From: Papaver somniferum
Lineage: Eukaryota; Streptophyta; Magnoliopsida; Ranunculales; Papaveraceae
DNA: 64,000 nucleotides
Assembly: GCF_003573695.1 (NCBI RefSeq)
Contig: NC_039362.1
Location: 5,990,088-6,054,087, forward strand
Reading direction: 5' to 3'
Position 1 is the first letter of the stretch. Each line of letters begins with the position of its first letter. The notes under the pieces were generated by a model. The model was not told the DNA's origin. It worked only from the letters and a program-made list of their open reading frames with translations, and did no database searches. Positions 10,991 through 23,140 of the stretch are shown piece after piece. A program made the position numbers and the translations under genes.

Positions 10991-11286
10991 TGTTGATACA
11001 TGAAAAATAATACCCCTTAACGGGTTTGGGGTTCCCCTAAAGGGGGAGGAAGGTCTAATATAAGACATGGGACTTGGGGACTAAGCCCAAGTCCAATGAG
11101 AAAATACCCATGATACAAGAGGGATAAAGAAGGGATTAATGAAGAAGGAAGAGGTTATATTAAGGAAGGAATGACATTAGAAGTAATTAACAAAGTTTAA
11201 GACATGTGACATGATGTCATAAAAGGAAGGGATTTTGAAAAATATATATAAGGAAGGACAAGGTACAATGTAAAAGAAAAACTCTC

Positions 11287-14200
11287 TGTAGCGCCCACAA
11301 AACTAGCATCTAACTAATCCAAGAGATTAACTATAAAATGAGGCACTAACGATCTAATTCATCTATTTAAGCAATAATTTCAAAAGTTCTAATCAAAGAT
11401 TAAATCCAAATCTAAACCCTCTCTGAAATATATACAAGAACTCCTCTCAGATGATACATATATACTTGTAAGTTAATTTACAAACAGAATATCAACACAA
11501 AATAAATATAGCGGAAGCCAACTAACTAGCATAACCAACACCTTGAAGCTTTATCGCCACGTGCACATCTTGATCTATCTCTGAAACTGAAAGTTGGAAT
11601 GGGTGAGAACATCATCCCTACAAGGGGTACTTAGTAGGAATAACACTTAAGTTTTAAGTAAACATCGGCATGATTTGGAAAACAATACATGTTTTCCGAA
11701 ATATTAAATAATAATACACTGAAAATAACAAAAATATATATGGAACTAACTCCTTCTTGTAAATAATTATTTCTGTGGTGACATTTACACACCGTAGGAT
11801 TGGTGACAATTACACACTAAAACATTATTTCTGTGGTGACATTTACACACCGTAGGATTGGTAACAATTACACACTAAAACATTATTTCTGTGGTGACAT
11901 TTACACACCGTAGGATTGGTGACAATTACACACTAAAACATTATTTCTGTGGTGACATTTACACACCATAATAATGGTGAGAATTACATACCTAGATAGT
12001 CGTTGGGTTAATATTTGTGAAAATTACACACCTAGATAAACAAGATGCCAATTACACACCCAACTGAGCATGAAAGTATAAATGAAGGAGCGTATCCTAT
12101 ATACCACATATGAGAATTCTTATTTCCCAGCAATTCATAAATACAAACCAAACATTACAGGTCCTTTCCAAATCATGGAAAGATTATAAAAACCCACAGA
12201 ACTTTCGGAAAATAACTCAAACAGCCGGAAAGATTAAAAGACCCAACATAACTCTCGAAATTTAAATTAAACGATGCATGGAATGTACAACCAAAACCTG
12301 CATGAGTTTGTTAACCGTAAACTTTTGTAAAAGAAAACAAAAATGATCACAAAAGAGTTAAATATAAATTCCCACCTCTTTTGATGACAAGCCACGCCTA
12401 CCTTTTGATCCACGATCCACTAGTTCATCCTTTGAATCGATCGTTGTTAATAACTAACTGTTAATTCACACAATAACTCTAAGAATCTAGCCAAAATGGC
12501 TCACCCAAGAATCATACAAGTCTATCTAATGTTTCTAAGCCCATTTATGGTTCTTCACCATTTTATTATTTATCTTTAGTATGTCTAAGGTTTTCTAATT
12601 CAATTAGATTGGTTATATAATTTATTAGCTAAGTATTATGAATATCTATAACTTTGTAGAAGAAGCCAAAGGTTAATTCAGACCATAAGCGGTCCAAAAC
12701 ATCAACTTAAGAAAGTCTAGTCCTAAGCATAAGTCTACTAAACCTCCCCATTAATCTAAGGCCCAGTGTACCAGAGTCAACTAATGGTCAAAAACAGTCA
12801 AAGGGTCAACTAACAGTTAACGTCTAGTCAATGTCAAGTCTAAATCGGTCAACTGAGTCCAAGGTTCACCGAGTCATTCTTAGTCAAACCTATTCAACTC
12901 AGTTTAATAGGGTCAACTCGAGTTAGTCAGATAACTAAGTCAGCCAAACGAAAAATGAGTCAGACTGGCTAAGTTCAGTCAGAAAAGCCAAAGTTTCTTA
13001 CCCATCTTCAATTCTAATAGCAGTTCAACTTTAATCTATTTCATTACATCAAATCATTCATTTCAATTTAAAGCTCTAAATTGATTTACAAAGGAAATAC
13101 AGTTTACCTTCAAAAGCAGTAGTTGCAGTAACAATCTTCCACTGAAGAGATTAAACTCCACATACTCATCTCAGTCACACAATATCTCATTCAACTTCTT
13201 TAGTCATAGCCTTAGCTCAAATCAACTCTCACAGTATCAACACATTCTCATGCCAAAACATCTATCTCAATCCTTTTCCCTGCATTTTACAACACCACCA
13301 AGCAGTACCACTATCAACCTGCAACATCTAATCTCAACCTCAGCCATCAATCCCATACCATCAAAACTCCAACCCGCTCGTCATCTGCACAATCAATTCC
13401 ATCTTCAACTACCCCTGCACCAGTGAACACTATATTGTCAGTTCAAATCCATTAACAACCTCATCTATATCACCAATTCACCATCATATCTTCACCCACT
13501 ATTCTACACAATAACGACTTCTTTACGTTCTTCATCTTCGAATTAAAATTCGTTAACAATAGTTCTCTATAACATCTCAACTCCTTTGTCTCAGCATCAA
13601 CCCATCAGTTCGCCACACTACCACAACACCATCCTCGAAAACACAACCATAGCAATTAAATATTTCCTACAATTTCGGTAACACAAACAATCACTTCACC
13701 TTCAATTTTGCAGTTGCACTTCACCATCAATTATACCCCCTTAAAATATTCTTCCATGTCTAACATTCATATAATTCCATTTCTCCAAATTCAGTTCATC
13801 ACAAGTACATTCGCACATTCTAGTGTTCACTATTACACCAAATTGCAATATTAATTCTAACACACACACAAAACTCAAATCTTAATTCAATAAGAATCTC
13901 AAAGACTTAACAATAAATAAAATCACTAAATTAACTAAGAAAGCAATTACCTTGATTTAACTTGTTCAAGCAACTGAAATCATTTCCTCTTTATTATATA
14001 GTTTTGCTAACCCCCTCAATAAGCTTACTACCAACATCAGTTCTCAGTAAATTCTAACTTCATTCCCAAACCAAGACTTCTCTAAATCGAACCCAAAACA
14101 ACAATCAGAATCTTCAATTACCTCAAACGCATCCTTTAATCTTTCACTTAGGACTTCAATTTCATCTTCCAAATCTTCTCAAAGTCATTCTTACGAAACC

Positions 14201-14865
14201 CTAATTCCAAATTCTCTGATTTATAACTGGTTTAACTTCAAAACCTCAATTAGACATCTACCCAATATTCTTCATCTATCCATAGCTCTAAATATCATCT
14301 TCTAACTGTTCAGAACAACAATCGAAAGTACAAACCCTAATTCCGACTCTCTGATTCAAACCCTAGTTGTTTTGCTTCGTAATTAACGACCACACCATCT
14401 TCTCAATTATCTATCAATACTACCAGTTGATTTCCCTAAACTAATTCTGATTCACAACTCTCATATCGAGCAGAACATAAGAAGAACAGTGGAAGAAAAG
14501 AAGAAAGAAGAAGAAATGAGTTTCTCTTCGATTCGGTTTTGGAGTTTATCAAAATAAAATTATGAAGGCGCCCACAAAGAGGATAAGGGAAGCCAAGGTG
14601 GCTAAACAGCAAAATGAATATTTTGCCTTTCAAACAAATCTGACGATATCTTCTTCATCCGATATGCGATTGACACGTTCGAGTTGTTCATTCCGTGTAA
14701 TTTTTCGAGATCTACCCAAAGATACTAATTTCGTATCTAGATTGTTGTTAGATTAATTTCTATAATTAAAATCTATATTAACTAATGGAGTCATTAGAGG
14801 TTAAATCGTCTATTAATCATTATTAGACTTGTCAAATAACGTTGACGAGTTTGAGGGTCCTTACA
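11287..14865. mobile_element. 3.6-kb solo LTR with TSD CTCTC
   Basis: It starts TGTAGCGCCCACAAAAC, ends GAGGGTCCTTACA, and is flanked on both sides by CTCTC (11282-11286 and 14866-14870). TGTAGCGCC...GGGTCCTTACA termini and internal 'GTCAA' phrases (for example GGTCAACTAACAGTTAAC) resemble the long LTRs of Tekay/Del-type chromoviruses; that lineage call is from memory. No gag or pol frame is present, so it is a recombined solo LTR. It sits inside the 5' LTR of the large Tat element and is therefore younger than it. Open frames of 60-65 codons inside are not genes. Confidence 0.85.
11760..11990. repeat. 60-bp tandem array, about 4 copies, in the solo LTR
   Basis: The phrase 'TATTTCTGTGGTGACATTTA' with 'CACACCGTAGGATTGGTGAC' and 'AATTACACACTAAAACAT' is repeated about every 60 bp. 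The last copy is degenerate. Copies are close to identical, so the array is younger than those at 8-9.6 kb. Confidence 0.9.
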
Positions 14866-14987
14866 CTCTCTCTCTTACCATTCCTAGTAAGTGTGGTCAT
14901 CAGGTGTGACTAGGACGGGTATAACCAAAACCATATTCACCCTTCAACATATGACGACCACACCCAAAGGTTCGTGCCTAGCTCATC

Positions 14988-16400
14988 ATGACACACCTAG
15001 GAAGCGCTAGCTCAGGTGCGGTAGAAAATCAACTAACAAATCGACCCATCAACAGGGATGAAATAACGGTAGATGAGAATGACGATAGCGAAGAGGAGAT
15101 ACTAGTTCAGGACGCTGTCACGCTACTAGTGGTGCACGAACCCCATAACAGAGAGATAAGCGCAACATAGGAGAAAAGCACACTGGCGACCCACACACCA
15201 TAGCCACCATCTTTAGCCTTACAAAATGTACGAAAATAGATGGAAGAGGGCTTGAGAAGAAAGCAAGAACTATAAGATTGGATAACATAAGCAGTGGTAG
15301 CGGACCAAAGCGCTTCCAGAGAAGTAACGATGGGCGATGGACACAAGAGGGGCAAGTCAACAGGAATATCACAGGAAGAGATGGTGAAATACATAGAAAA
15401 AAATTACCACATCATAAAACAAGATAATCATTGTCTCGTAAACATCCCATACTCGACAAACATCCAAGAATATCAATATCCTGAAGACTATGTATCCCCG
15501 AAGTTCAAGACGTATGATGGACAAGAGAACACGCGAGAACACCTTAGACGATTCCTATCAGCAATGAATGATAATGACGCCAATAAAAATCTATGTCTAA
15601 GGGAATTCCCTAAGTCACTAACAGGAACGACATTCACTTGGTAAGACAACTTAAAGCCAGAAAGTGTTGATTCTTGTCCGACCATGTCCGCACTTTTCCT
15701 TGGGAAGTTTTACTCGGCCAAGAGGAAAATCACGTCGATAGACTTGAGAAGGAGTGGCCATCATATAAGAGAAGAAATAGGAAAGGACATCTTGCGGTTC
15801 GACATCTGTCACTAGATTGTCACGAAGATATCAATGAAGGAGCGCTCGTCGAAATATGTGTACGAGGAATGATACCATCATTTAAGGGAAGCTTGATCAA
15901 TTTCAGGTTTCAGACTTTCGTCGATCTAGAAGAAGAAGCCAGGAGGATCGCTGAATGTGTAGAAGAAGTACTTACGAACCTTGACTGGCGCTACGTAGTT
16001 CATACTGTAATCGAAGCACCACATAATGTGAGACCCAATACTAACAAGGAGAAAATTGACCAATTTTGAACAGTTGACAGAGGCCAATGGGCTAGGCGAG
16101 AATCGAACCCACCACCCCCTCTACCATGCAGCAGAGAACAAACAATTGAGCTTCTGAACCAGTGGGTCGCAAGAAAGGAAATCCAGGTACCCCAACAGTG
16201 GTAGATGTCAACAAGATGGACAAGAATGCAACCAAATATTTTCATTACCACAAGAGGTTGGGACACCCAACAATATAATGTTTCGCCATAAGGGGCATCT
16301 TCGAACGAAAGCGTGCAGCTGGAAAACTCGGGGTGGAAAAGCAAGTAATCGAATACGATCCCCTCCCCCGCCATTAAACTGCCAAAAGATGAACACGAAG
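14988..16400 (+). pseudogene. Tat gag with zinc knuckle, broken
   Basis: Frames 15294-15644 and 15674-16069, with neighbouring fragments, show the plant Tat capsid signature. It reads YVSPKFKTYDGQENTREHLR, later LREFPKSLTGTTFTW, then LDCHEDINEGALVEICVRGM and a LEEEARRIAE tail. A zinc-knuckle-like KYFHYHKRLGHPT segment follows near 16235-16275. The frame is broken by a stop right after FTW at 15645 (TAA where a Tyr is usual) and by shifts near 15670 and 16070. It follows the 5' LTR by a short leader beginning TATGACGACCACACCC, a plausible but unproved primer-binding site. Confidence 0.85.
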
Positions 16401-16504
16401 AAACGTAGAAATATGAAAGCTACATTTCTCTTGTAAACATTTCTTTTTTATGGTAAGAAAATTTTGCAAAAGAACTCGTGAATAGTATGATAAACAAAAG
16501 ACTA

Positions 16505-16850
16505 AATAAATGCCAAAGGTTCCTAGTTGGTTGAAAAATATACAAAAGGCTATGGGAATGCCAAAGGCACCCGGTCGGCTGAAAAATATATAAAAGGCTA
16601 CGGGAATGCCAAAGGCACCCAGTCGGATGAAAAATCTACGAAAGGCTATGGGAATGCCAAAGGCACCCGGTCGGATGAAAAATCTACAAAAGGCTACGAG
16701 AATGCCAAAGGCACACGATCAGCCGACAAATCTACAAAAGGCGACGGGAATGCCAAAGGCGCCCGATGGGCTGACGAATCTACAAAAGGCTACGAGAATT
16801 CCAAAGGCACCCAGTCGGCTGACAACTCTACAAAAGGCTAGGGGAATGAA
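16505..16850 (+). repeat. 42-bp tandem array, about 8 copies
   Basis: Units contain 'GGGAATGCCAAAGGCACCCG' and 'GAAAAATCTACAAAAGGCTA' variants. As 42 is a multiple of three, two plus frames stay open (16527-16841 and 16606-17004) and translate to a 14-residue repeat of the type KGYGNAKGTRSDEK. It lies between the broken gag and the antisense PMD gene. I treat it as a non-coding minisatellite. Confidence 0.88.
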
Positions 16851-16854
16851 TTAT

Positions 16855-17620
16855 ACAAGCGTACTCCCCACCCCATCTGAAAAAAAAGAGGAGGGAGTAG
16901 GCGCGTTTTACAAGCGTACTCCCCCATTTCGTTGCATCCATCAAAAAAGAGAGGGAGTAGGCGCGTTTAACCAATGCCTTTCCCACCTCACCCCACTCAT
17001 CTGAAAAATAAAGGAGGGAGTAGGGGCGTTTTACAAATGTACTCCCCACCTCGTCTCATCCATCAAAAAAGAAGAGGGAGTAGGCACGTTTAACCAATGC
17101 CTTTCCCACCTAAACCTACTCATCTGAAAAAAGAAAGGAGGGAGTAGGCGCGTTTTATATATGTACTCCCCACCTCGTCCCATCCATCAAAAAGAAGAGG
17201 GAGTAGGCGAGTTTAACCAATGCCTTTCCCACTTCACACCACTCATCTAAAAATGAAAGGAGGGAGTAGGTGCGTTTTACAAGCGTACTTCCCACCCAAT
17301 CTCATCCATCAAAGAAATAAGAGGGAGTAGGCGTGTTCAATCTACACCCTATCCCATCTCTCCCTTCTCATCTGAAAAAAAGAAGAAGGGGGAATAGGCG
17401 CATTTAACCCATGACCTATCCCATCCTATGCTGCTCATATGGAAAAAAAAGAGGGGAATACGCGTGTTTAACCCATACCGTATCCCATCCCACCCTGCTC
17501 TTCTTGAAAAAGAAAGACCGGGATAGGCGCGTTTAATCCATGCTCTATCCCATCCTGTTCTGCACACCTGCAAAAAAAAAAGGGAGAATAGGCGTCTTTA
17601 ACACACGTCATATCCCATCC
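16855..17620 (+). repeat. Tandem array, about 58-68 bp unit, about 12 copies
   Basis: Each unit has a pyrimidine-rich part (CCTTTCCCACC or TACTCCCCACC, then CATCTGAAAAAA or CATCCATCAAAAAA), followed by 'GAGGGAGTAGGCGCGTTTAA' or a variant. Two unit types alternate in the left half, suggesting an amplified dimer. Unit lengths vary mainly in the poly-A run. It ends about 200 bp before the end of the PMD gene. Confidence 0.88.
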
Positions 17621-17819
17621 CCTAATAAAAATACAAAGAGAAAGTAAATAAACGAATAACGAAAAAAGGGACATGCGGATTTAACCCACGAGAAATAAAA
17701 TAATTAAGAAAACATAATCTGCCCAACACACCACACTGATATATCTGAAAACCAAAATAAAATAAAAATAATTCTAAATACAACAAAAAGAGGGACGGCG
17801 AGGAAAGAATAAAAAAACA

Positions 17820-18554
17820 TCAAGATGACTGGAACGCGGAAAACTCTTGTCGCTTCTTTTCGAGCTTAGCACGAACCTCCCCTTCGGCAGTCTTGGCCCG
17901 TATCACCTCATCACTAGAAACTCCCACATCCGCAAGAACAATATTCAACGCCGTCTTCCTTGCATAAGTCACATTCGAATTCTCCTCTAGCTTCTCCTCC
18001 AGCTGAGAAATTTTCCCTGAAAGATACACACGAGGGTCATTTTGATCCTTCACTTTTGCTAGTAGTTCGCCTAACCATCCCACCGTAAAATTGAGGTTAA
18101 TCGCTGCATGAATGGTGGTCTCCCAGTTACACATCACCGCGACACCAACATGATCATCCCTCACCCGCATAAGTTGGTAAGCAACCTCAAGCAGGTTCTT
18201 GGTCATATCAAGAAGATTTCCCTTCACCATAGGACCACAACCACGCTCCACAATGTCCCTATAAGCTGCAGCAAAAACATATGGTACCCAAAAACCATGA
18301 ACCAGTGTATAGGTGGAAACATCAACCCCAACATCCGCAACACTCACCAACTTGGGAAAAAGGAACCGAACATTCTCAGGGACTGTCAACACATCAGAAA
18401 TATTAGGATACCTTTCGAAGGGGTCAACTATTGTCAAATCATTGCTGTCTATACGAGGGCGCTTCACAAGCCCATCGCCTCTAGAAACTACACGTCTCAC
18501 ACCTTCTACACCCGAGGCTTCTGGCTTAGAAGTCTCTTTACGTTTGTTACCCAT
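17820..18554 (-). pseudogene. PMD-type protein, last exon (coiled-coil tail)
   Basis: This 244-codon open frame begins MGNKRKETSKPE, which is probably internal rather than a true start. It contains DPFERYPNISDV, a hydrophobic middle (VHGFWVPYVFAAAYRDI), NWETTIHAAINLNFTVGWLGELLAKVKD, and a Lys/Glu-rich tail. Its second half resembles 909-1193 plus. It is the best preserved part of the PMD gene and ends about 200 bp from the tandem arrays. Confidence 0.7.
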
Positions 18555-18859
18555 ATCCTACAACCCAAAGAAAAACGCGTGCTGATAAATACCCGAAGGA
18601 CTCAATAACAAGAAGCGCAGACAAGATACTAACGTCGAAAAAAGATCAATCAAGCGGGGGATCAACAGGCTGGCGACAAGGTGCAGAAGAATAAGAAGAC
18701 GATACAGAGTCACTAGAAAGACCAGAAAATAGAAAATGAATAACATTGCAAAGGAATGCTCAGATTTATATCAAAAAAAAAAAAATAAAAGAGAGAGGAG
18801 AGAAGAAGAGGGGAGTACGAAAACGAGAGACACATATTAAATAAGTAGTTACCTAAATT

Positions 18860-20247
18860 AGCCTTAGGTACATCCGCTGGTTCGCCACGTGGGAAGGGTC
18901 CCACCGAACACTGACCAGTTTGACCCTGATGGACTTATTGATTGCAATACGCTACTAGGAGACACCGGAGCCTGCCCCTTAATATGAATAGTCTTAGCTC
19001 GCCGAGGCTTAACAGACGTTATGTGAAGGTGCATGGATAACTAGCCTGTCCCATGATACAACTGAACTCCGAGGTCACGTAACAAATCCAAAAATGAAGG
19101 AGTTGGACTACCACCAGTGTTCCGCGGAGGTTACGACGCACTACTCTGCCAAGCCTGCGTAGGATGTAAAGCCGAGGCGTTAACGAAAAAACTGGGGAGA
19201 GACAACTGAGCTACCTCGCGTTTAGCCTTCTTGGCAAGGCTCTTGTCAGACCAATATTTCTCAGGAATGTTCAGATACTCTTCCATCAAGTAAGAAGGCG
19301 CTGTCCACCCCTACAGGATTAGATGGAAGAGTCCCCTGGAAATGCAGCGCTCAATACTGCCTTTTTTTTAAATAAAAAAGAAGGGAAGAGAGAAGGGGAG
19401 AAAGAGAACATACAAGACAAACAATAGCGTCGCGGGGGAACCAATATATGGTTTAGGAACGTGCAGCCGAGGAGGCTTGCGATCAGAAAATGATTTCGAC
19501 CCTTTTTTTCGGCCTTATGGAATCATGACCCTCGGGAGGATCCCAGGAAGTCACAAGTGGCTCCAGAAGACGACCTTTAGTACCCGATATAAGGTGTTTT
19601 TCCTTGGATATAACATCATCAAGCTTAAACCTTCCAGATTCATGCAACACTCGAAGATCCTCATGAGATAAATCGTTGGGAGCGGATGGGTCTCGCAACA
19701 TAAAATTCAAAGATCGACGATGCAGAAGGAGTAGATAATCATGAGCACCATCAATAAACGCTAAAGGGCGCTCAAGAATGGGTTGCTGGAAAAAAAAGTC
19801 AATTCCTCGATCACTCAGACACACCGACACCTTGAAAACAAAGCGTTCAAAACTGGCAATAATATCCTCAGTTTCAGAACATCTCGAAGGTGGAAACCTT
19901 GGAGGCACCCCATGATCAAACCCAACTTCCCTAGTTACACAGTCAGGATTGTAAGACACGGAAACAAACTTGCCAGCATGAAAACCAAGGAGATAACCAG
20001 GTAACACCACCATCACTGAATCAAAGTCCGAGTCATTTAAGACCTGCATCGAGTTCAGATCCATAATGAAGGACGAGGTGAAATCATGATACGCTGGACC
20101 TGATCAATTGTCATGATAAGGGAAGGGGTCAAAGCTCTTGAACACATCTATGTACTGACCTATTTCTCCCTTTGGCACCTTCCCCTTGCCCAAAGAGCCA
20201 TCCGCGGATAACCATAAGAAACGGGGACTTTCTTAACAGTAGCATCG
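18860..20247 (-). pseudogene. PMD-type protein, middle exons
   Basis: The frame 20064-19483 (193 codons) carries the Y.PD.V.REVGFDHGVPP motif and a predicted globular region (FERFVFKVSVCLSDRGIDFFF...ERPLAFIDGAHDYLLLLHRRS). Between about 19340 and 18900 another coding-like stretch reads APSYLMEEYLNIPEKYWSDK and onward, after a pyrimidine-rich possible intron end near 19360-19420. Frames are interrupted by stops. It joins the piece at 21752-21672 when the LTR at 20248-21666 is removed. Confidence 0.65.
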
Positions 20248-21666
20248 TGATAGACGCATTTATATGTATATTTTCATCTCTATTGTGTATATTGTTAGTA
20301 CCCATTTTTGTACTTATTTTGGTATGTTATCCCTTTGTAGGTGTTTTTGGAGAAATAAGCTTTTGCGGCGAAATTGACTTGAAAAGTTGTTAAATTCACC
20401 TGGGAGGACATTTGCTATTCGGAATCTCATTTTGGATAAGGGGTAACCAATTTCAAAGCAGCTACTAAACACAGACCGGGACTGGATAGGAGGGCTCCAT
20501 TTCTTCACGTTTTAAAAACAAAAATTGGCGGGAAAATAAACACGTTTCTGGCAGTTTTGGTGGTACTGATTTGGAGGAGTTTGAGGTCGATTAAACCTAT
20601 GATTTTCATAGGGTAGACTCCTTATGGGTCTAGGAATCTAACATGGGTGTTGAAATCGATTAAAATTGGCTCAATCGACGGATTTTCATCTCAACATCAA
20701 AATATGGAAAGTCACGTGTGTGACCAATTTTAGGACATTTTAGAGAGATTAAAGTGCTATAAACCTTCCCAAAGATTTTTATCTATCTAAGGAAGAGTTT
20801 AGAATCAAAAGGAAAGCTCAGAAACGCGTAGAAATTTTAAAACAAGAAATTGCCGCAACTTTGCCGTGAAGAGAAAGGAAGAGATTTTGGAAGATTCTGG
20901 AAAGATTTAATCGGTCCTTTTGGTATAAATAGATTGGTTTTATCATATATATGGGTTGTCGAAAGTTAGGGAAAGTTTAGAACACCACATAGCCGAAAAA
21001 TCAAAGTTGAAGAAGACCCACTGCTGCTGCTGCTGAAGAACACGAAGAACATAAGACCCACACAAAACGGTCGCAGATACAGTCTTATATTCAATTACAG
21101 AAAGATGTTTCGTTTTTCACTGTCATTGCTTAATACTTTCAGCGACCATTACTTTCCTTACAAAAATCTTTTTGTGACTACAACTCGTCCTTCTTAATAA
21201 AAACACCTTATTTTAGCAATGAAATCAACTTTTGAGCATATTTCTATTATGAGGAGCTAAACCCCAACACTGGGATGACGGAAGAAGCCATATTTCACGC
21301 ATGTGGTAATTCTAATAATTTTTTTATGACTATTTGCATGGATTTAATTGATTTATGATTTTTATTGAATGGGTGTGATATTGTTTGAGGATGTATGCTT
21401 GGTCAATGTCATTGCTTTTCAAAAATCTACTTTTGGCAAAGAATAAGAGTCCATATTTTTAATATTTGAGCTATACTTGATTGGAGTTATTATTTGAATC
21501 ACATGAATGGAATTTGGTGGAATCATGAGTCTCAGTACTTTTTATAATCTTGACCAAAACATTATTTTTTCTAGTTTTCTAAATTAAGTCTAAAAATTAT
21601 TCTTCACAAGTCCGAGTTGAACGAACTCTACTTATCAATTTTTACAACAACTTTAAAATCACATCA
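20248..21666 (+). mobile_element. Solo Athila-type LTR, plus orientation, TSD CATCG
   Basis: It starts TGATAGACGCATTTATATG and ends AAAATCACATCA. CATCG is found on both sides (20243-20247 and 21667-21671). Its 1,419 bp match the 3' LTR at 34602-36033 throughout, including 'CTAAACCCCAACACTGGGAT' and the end 'CTACTTATCA..TTTTTACAACAA'. No internal sequence is attached, so it is a solo LTR formed by recombination. It interrupts the antisense PMD gene. Confidence 0.92.
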
Positions 21667-21671
21667 CATCG

Positions 21672-21752
21672 TCTTGCTCAACATCTTCTTCACGATGGAC
21701 TGCTAAAACATGAGGATCTGATGCGTATTCAATAAGGTGCTCCCAAGACCAC
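21672..21752 (-). pseudogene. Small PMD gene segment trapped between two solo LTRs
   Basis: Eighty-one bases remain between the two LTRs. On the minus strand they translate in one frame (WEHLIEYASDPHVLAVHREE, then DVEQDD) and connect to ATVKKVPVSYGYPRMALWARG at 20247 once the LTR and one TSD copy are removed. This continuity is the main proof that the two flanking LTRs entered a pre-existing gene. Confidence 0.8.
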
Positions 21753-23140
21753 TGATGTTAATTTTAAGTTGTATTAAAAAGAGGGATTCGATTCTCGAAC
21801 TTGTGAAGGATAAATTTAGACTTAAGTTAAACTCAATAATTAAATAAAGTTGTATCAAAAATATAAAGAAAACACCGAGACTATGGATTCCACCATTAAC
21901 CAATTAAGTGATAAACTCTAATCAATAATCATGCAATTTTTTTCTTTTAAAGTGATTCTAATTTTTGCCTCTAATAGATTTTTGAAGTAATAGTTTTAAA
22001 CACAAAGCATGAAACATCAAAAGTTTTAAACCAAGCATGTTCCATTAGAACAACTCACAACTACTCAATAAAAATCAATTTTTCTATATTAGTTCTATGC
22101 AAATTATCATATAAAAAATTGCAAAAAATAATTAAAATAAAATTATACCACTTTTCATGGAAAAATGACTTCCTCCGTTGCCTCGGCTAAGGGGTTTAGC
22201 TCCTCATATTAATCACTTGCTCAAAATACATGTTTATAGCTCAAAAACTGATTACAAGGGAGAAAAGAGTATACTGTAGTCGCTGGAAGTCTAAAACAGA
22301 AAACTAAATCGTTGCTGAAAGGTTTTAGTGACTTCAGACAAGAACGATAAAAGCTTTGTGCAGTTGAATATAAGACTGCTTCTCCGACACATTATGTGGG
22401 TCTTATGTTCTTCGTCTTCTTCTTCTTCAGCAGCAGCAACAGAGTTTCTGTACTCGATTTTCTTCGCTTCTCTAGTGCTCTAAACTTCCCCTAAAGTATT
22501 CCTTTCCCTTCTTAGGAATCTCACCACCCTATATATACTCAACCGGCCAATCAAACCTCGATGAAATCTATGTTTTCTTTGAGCTGAAGTCTCGACAATT
22601 TTCCTTCCTTATTTTTTTTCTTTGCTACGCGTCTTATGAGATGTTAAAGCTTCCTCAATTATACATAATCCGTATCTCAGGATAGTGTTAATTATAGAAT
22701 AATATCATGGAACTTCTATATATACCTACCACCAAATCTCGACAGCCAACTTCCCTGCAAGTCACGCAACAGAAACTTCCCTTTCTCTGTTTTTGATTCT
22801 ACCGGGTTATCTAACCCAATTCAATCAATCCAAACCAATGTAGTCGATCTCGGATTCCGGTTTGTCTCGGTCCCGAACGAGACACTGGTACAATGTTGTC
22901 TCGGGGAGATTCCGTTTCCAAATCTCGGTTCCAACTTTTATATATATAATTTCTACATATGTTATGATATAATGAAATACCATCAATCCAACAAAAAATG
23001 AACAAAAAAAAACACAAAAATGGAAACACTTCAGATTTAACTAATTAATCCAGAACATATCTAAAATGTTACTTAAAAGAGAAACTAGTACAACTTCAGT
23101 TCATTGTCTAAAATGTTACTTAAAAAAGAACATTACAGTG

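Larger units (their letters stand above)
10991..14949 (+). repeat. 5' LTR (copy B) of the large Tat element, split by a solo LTR
   Basis: The part 10991-11286 starts TGTTGATACATGAAAAATAA, and 14871-14949 ends CACCCTTCAACA. Removing the insertion and one TSD copy restores about 375 bp, matching the 373 bp of copy A. A TATA-like ATATATAAGG is at about 11240. Downstream gag and the matching 3' LTR copy at 36034 identify it as the 5' LTR. Confidence 0.85.

Noticed and set aside
9900..14949. A TRIM-like miniature element made of LTR copies A and B with a 718-bp interior
   Set aside because: Copy B is followed by Tat gag and matches copy C (36034-36287) better than copy A; copy A has a polypurine-like tract in front of it and no primer site behind it; flanks of the A-B pair show no TSD.
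16527..17004. A secreted or structural repeat protein from the 14-residue repeat frames
   Set aside because: The openness follows from a 42-bp period in a non-coding array; two different frames are open equally well, and there is no start context or flanking exon.
18108..18608. A 166-codon plus-strand gene
   Set aside because: It is the reverse shadow of the PMD coding frame at 17820-18554.
22836..22945. The GC-rich stretches at 22.84 and 27.8 kb as CpG-island promoters
   Set aside because: They coincide exactly with hAT ends defined by TSD and TIR, which explains their composition.
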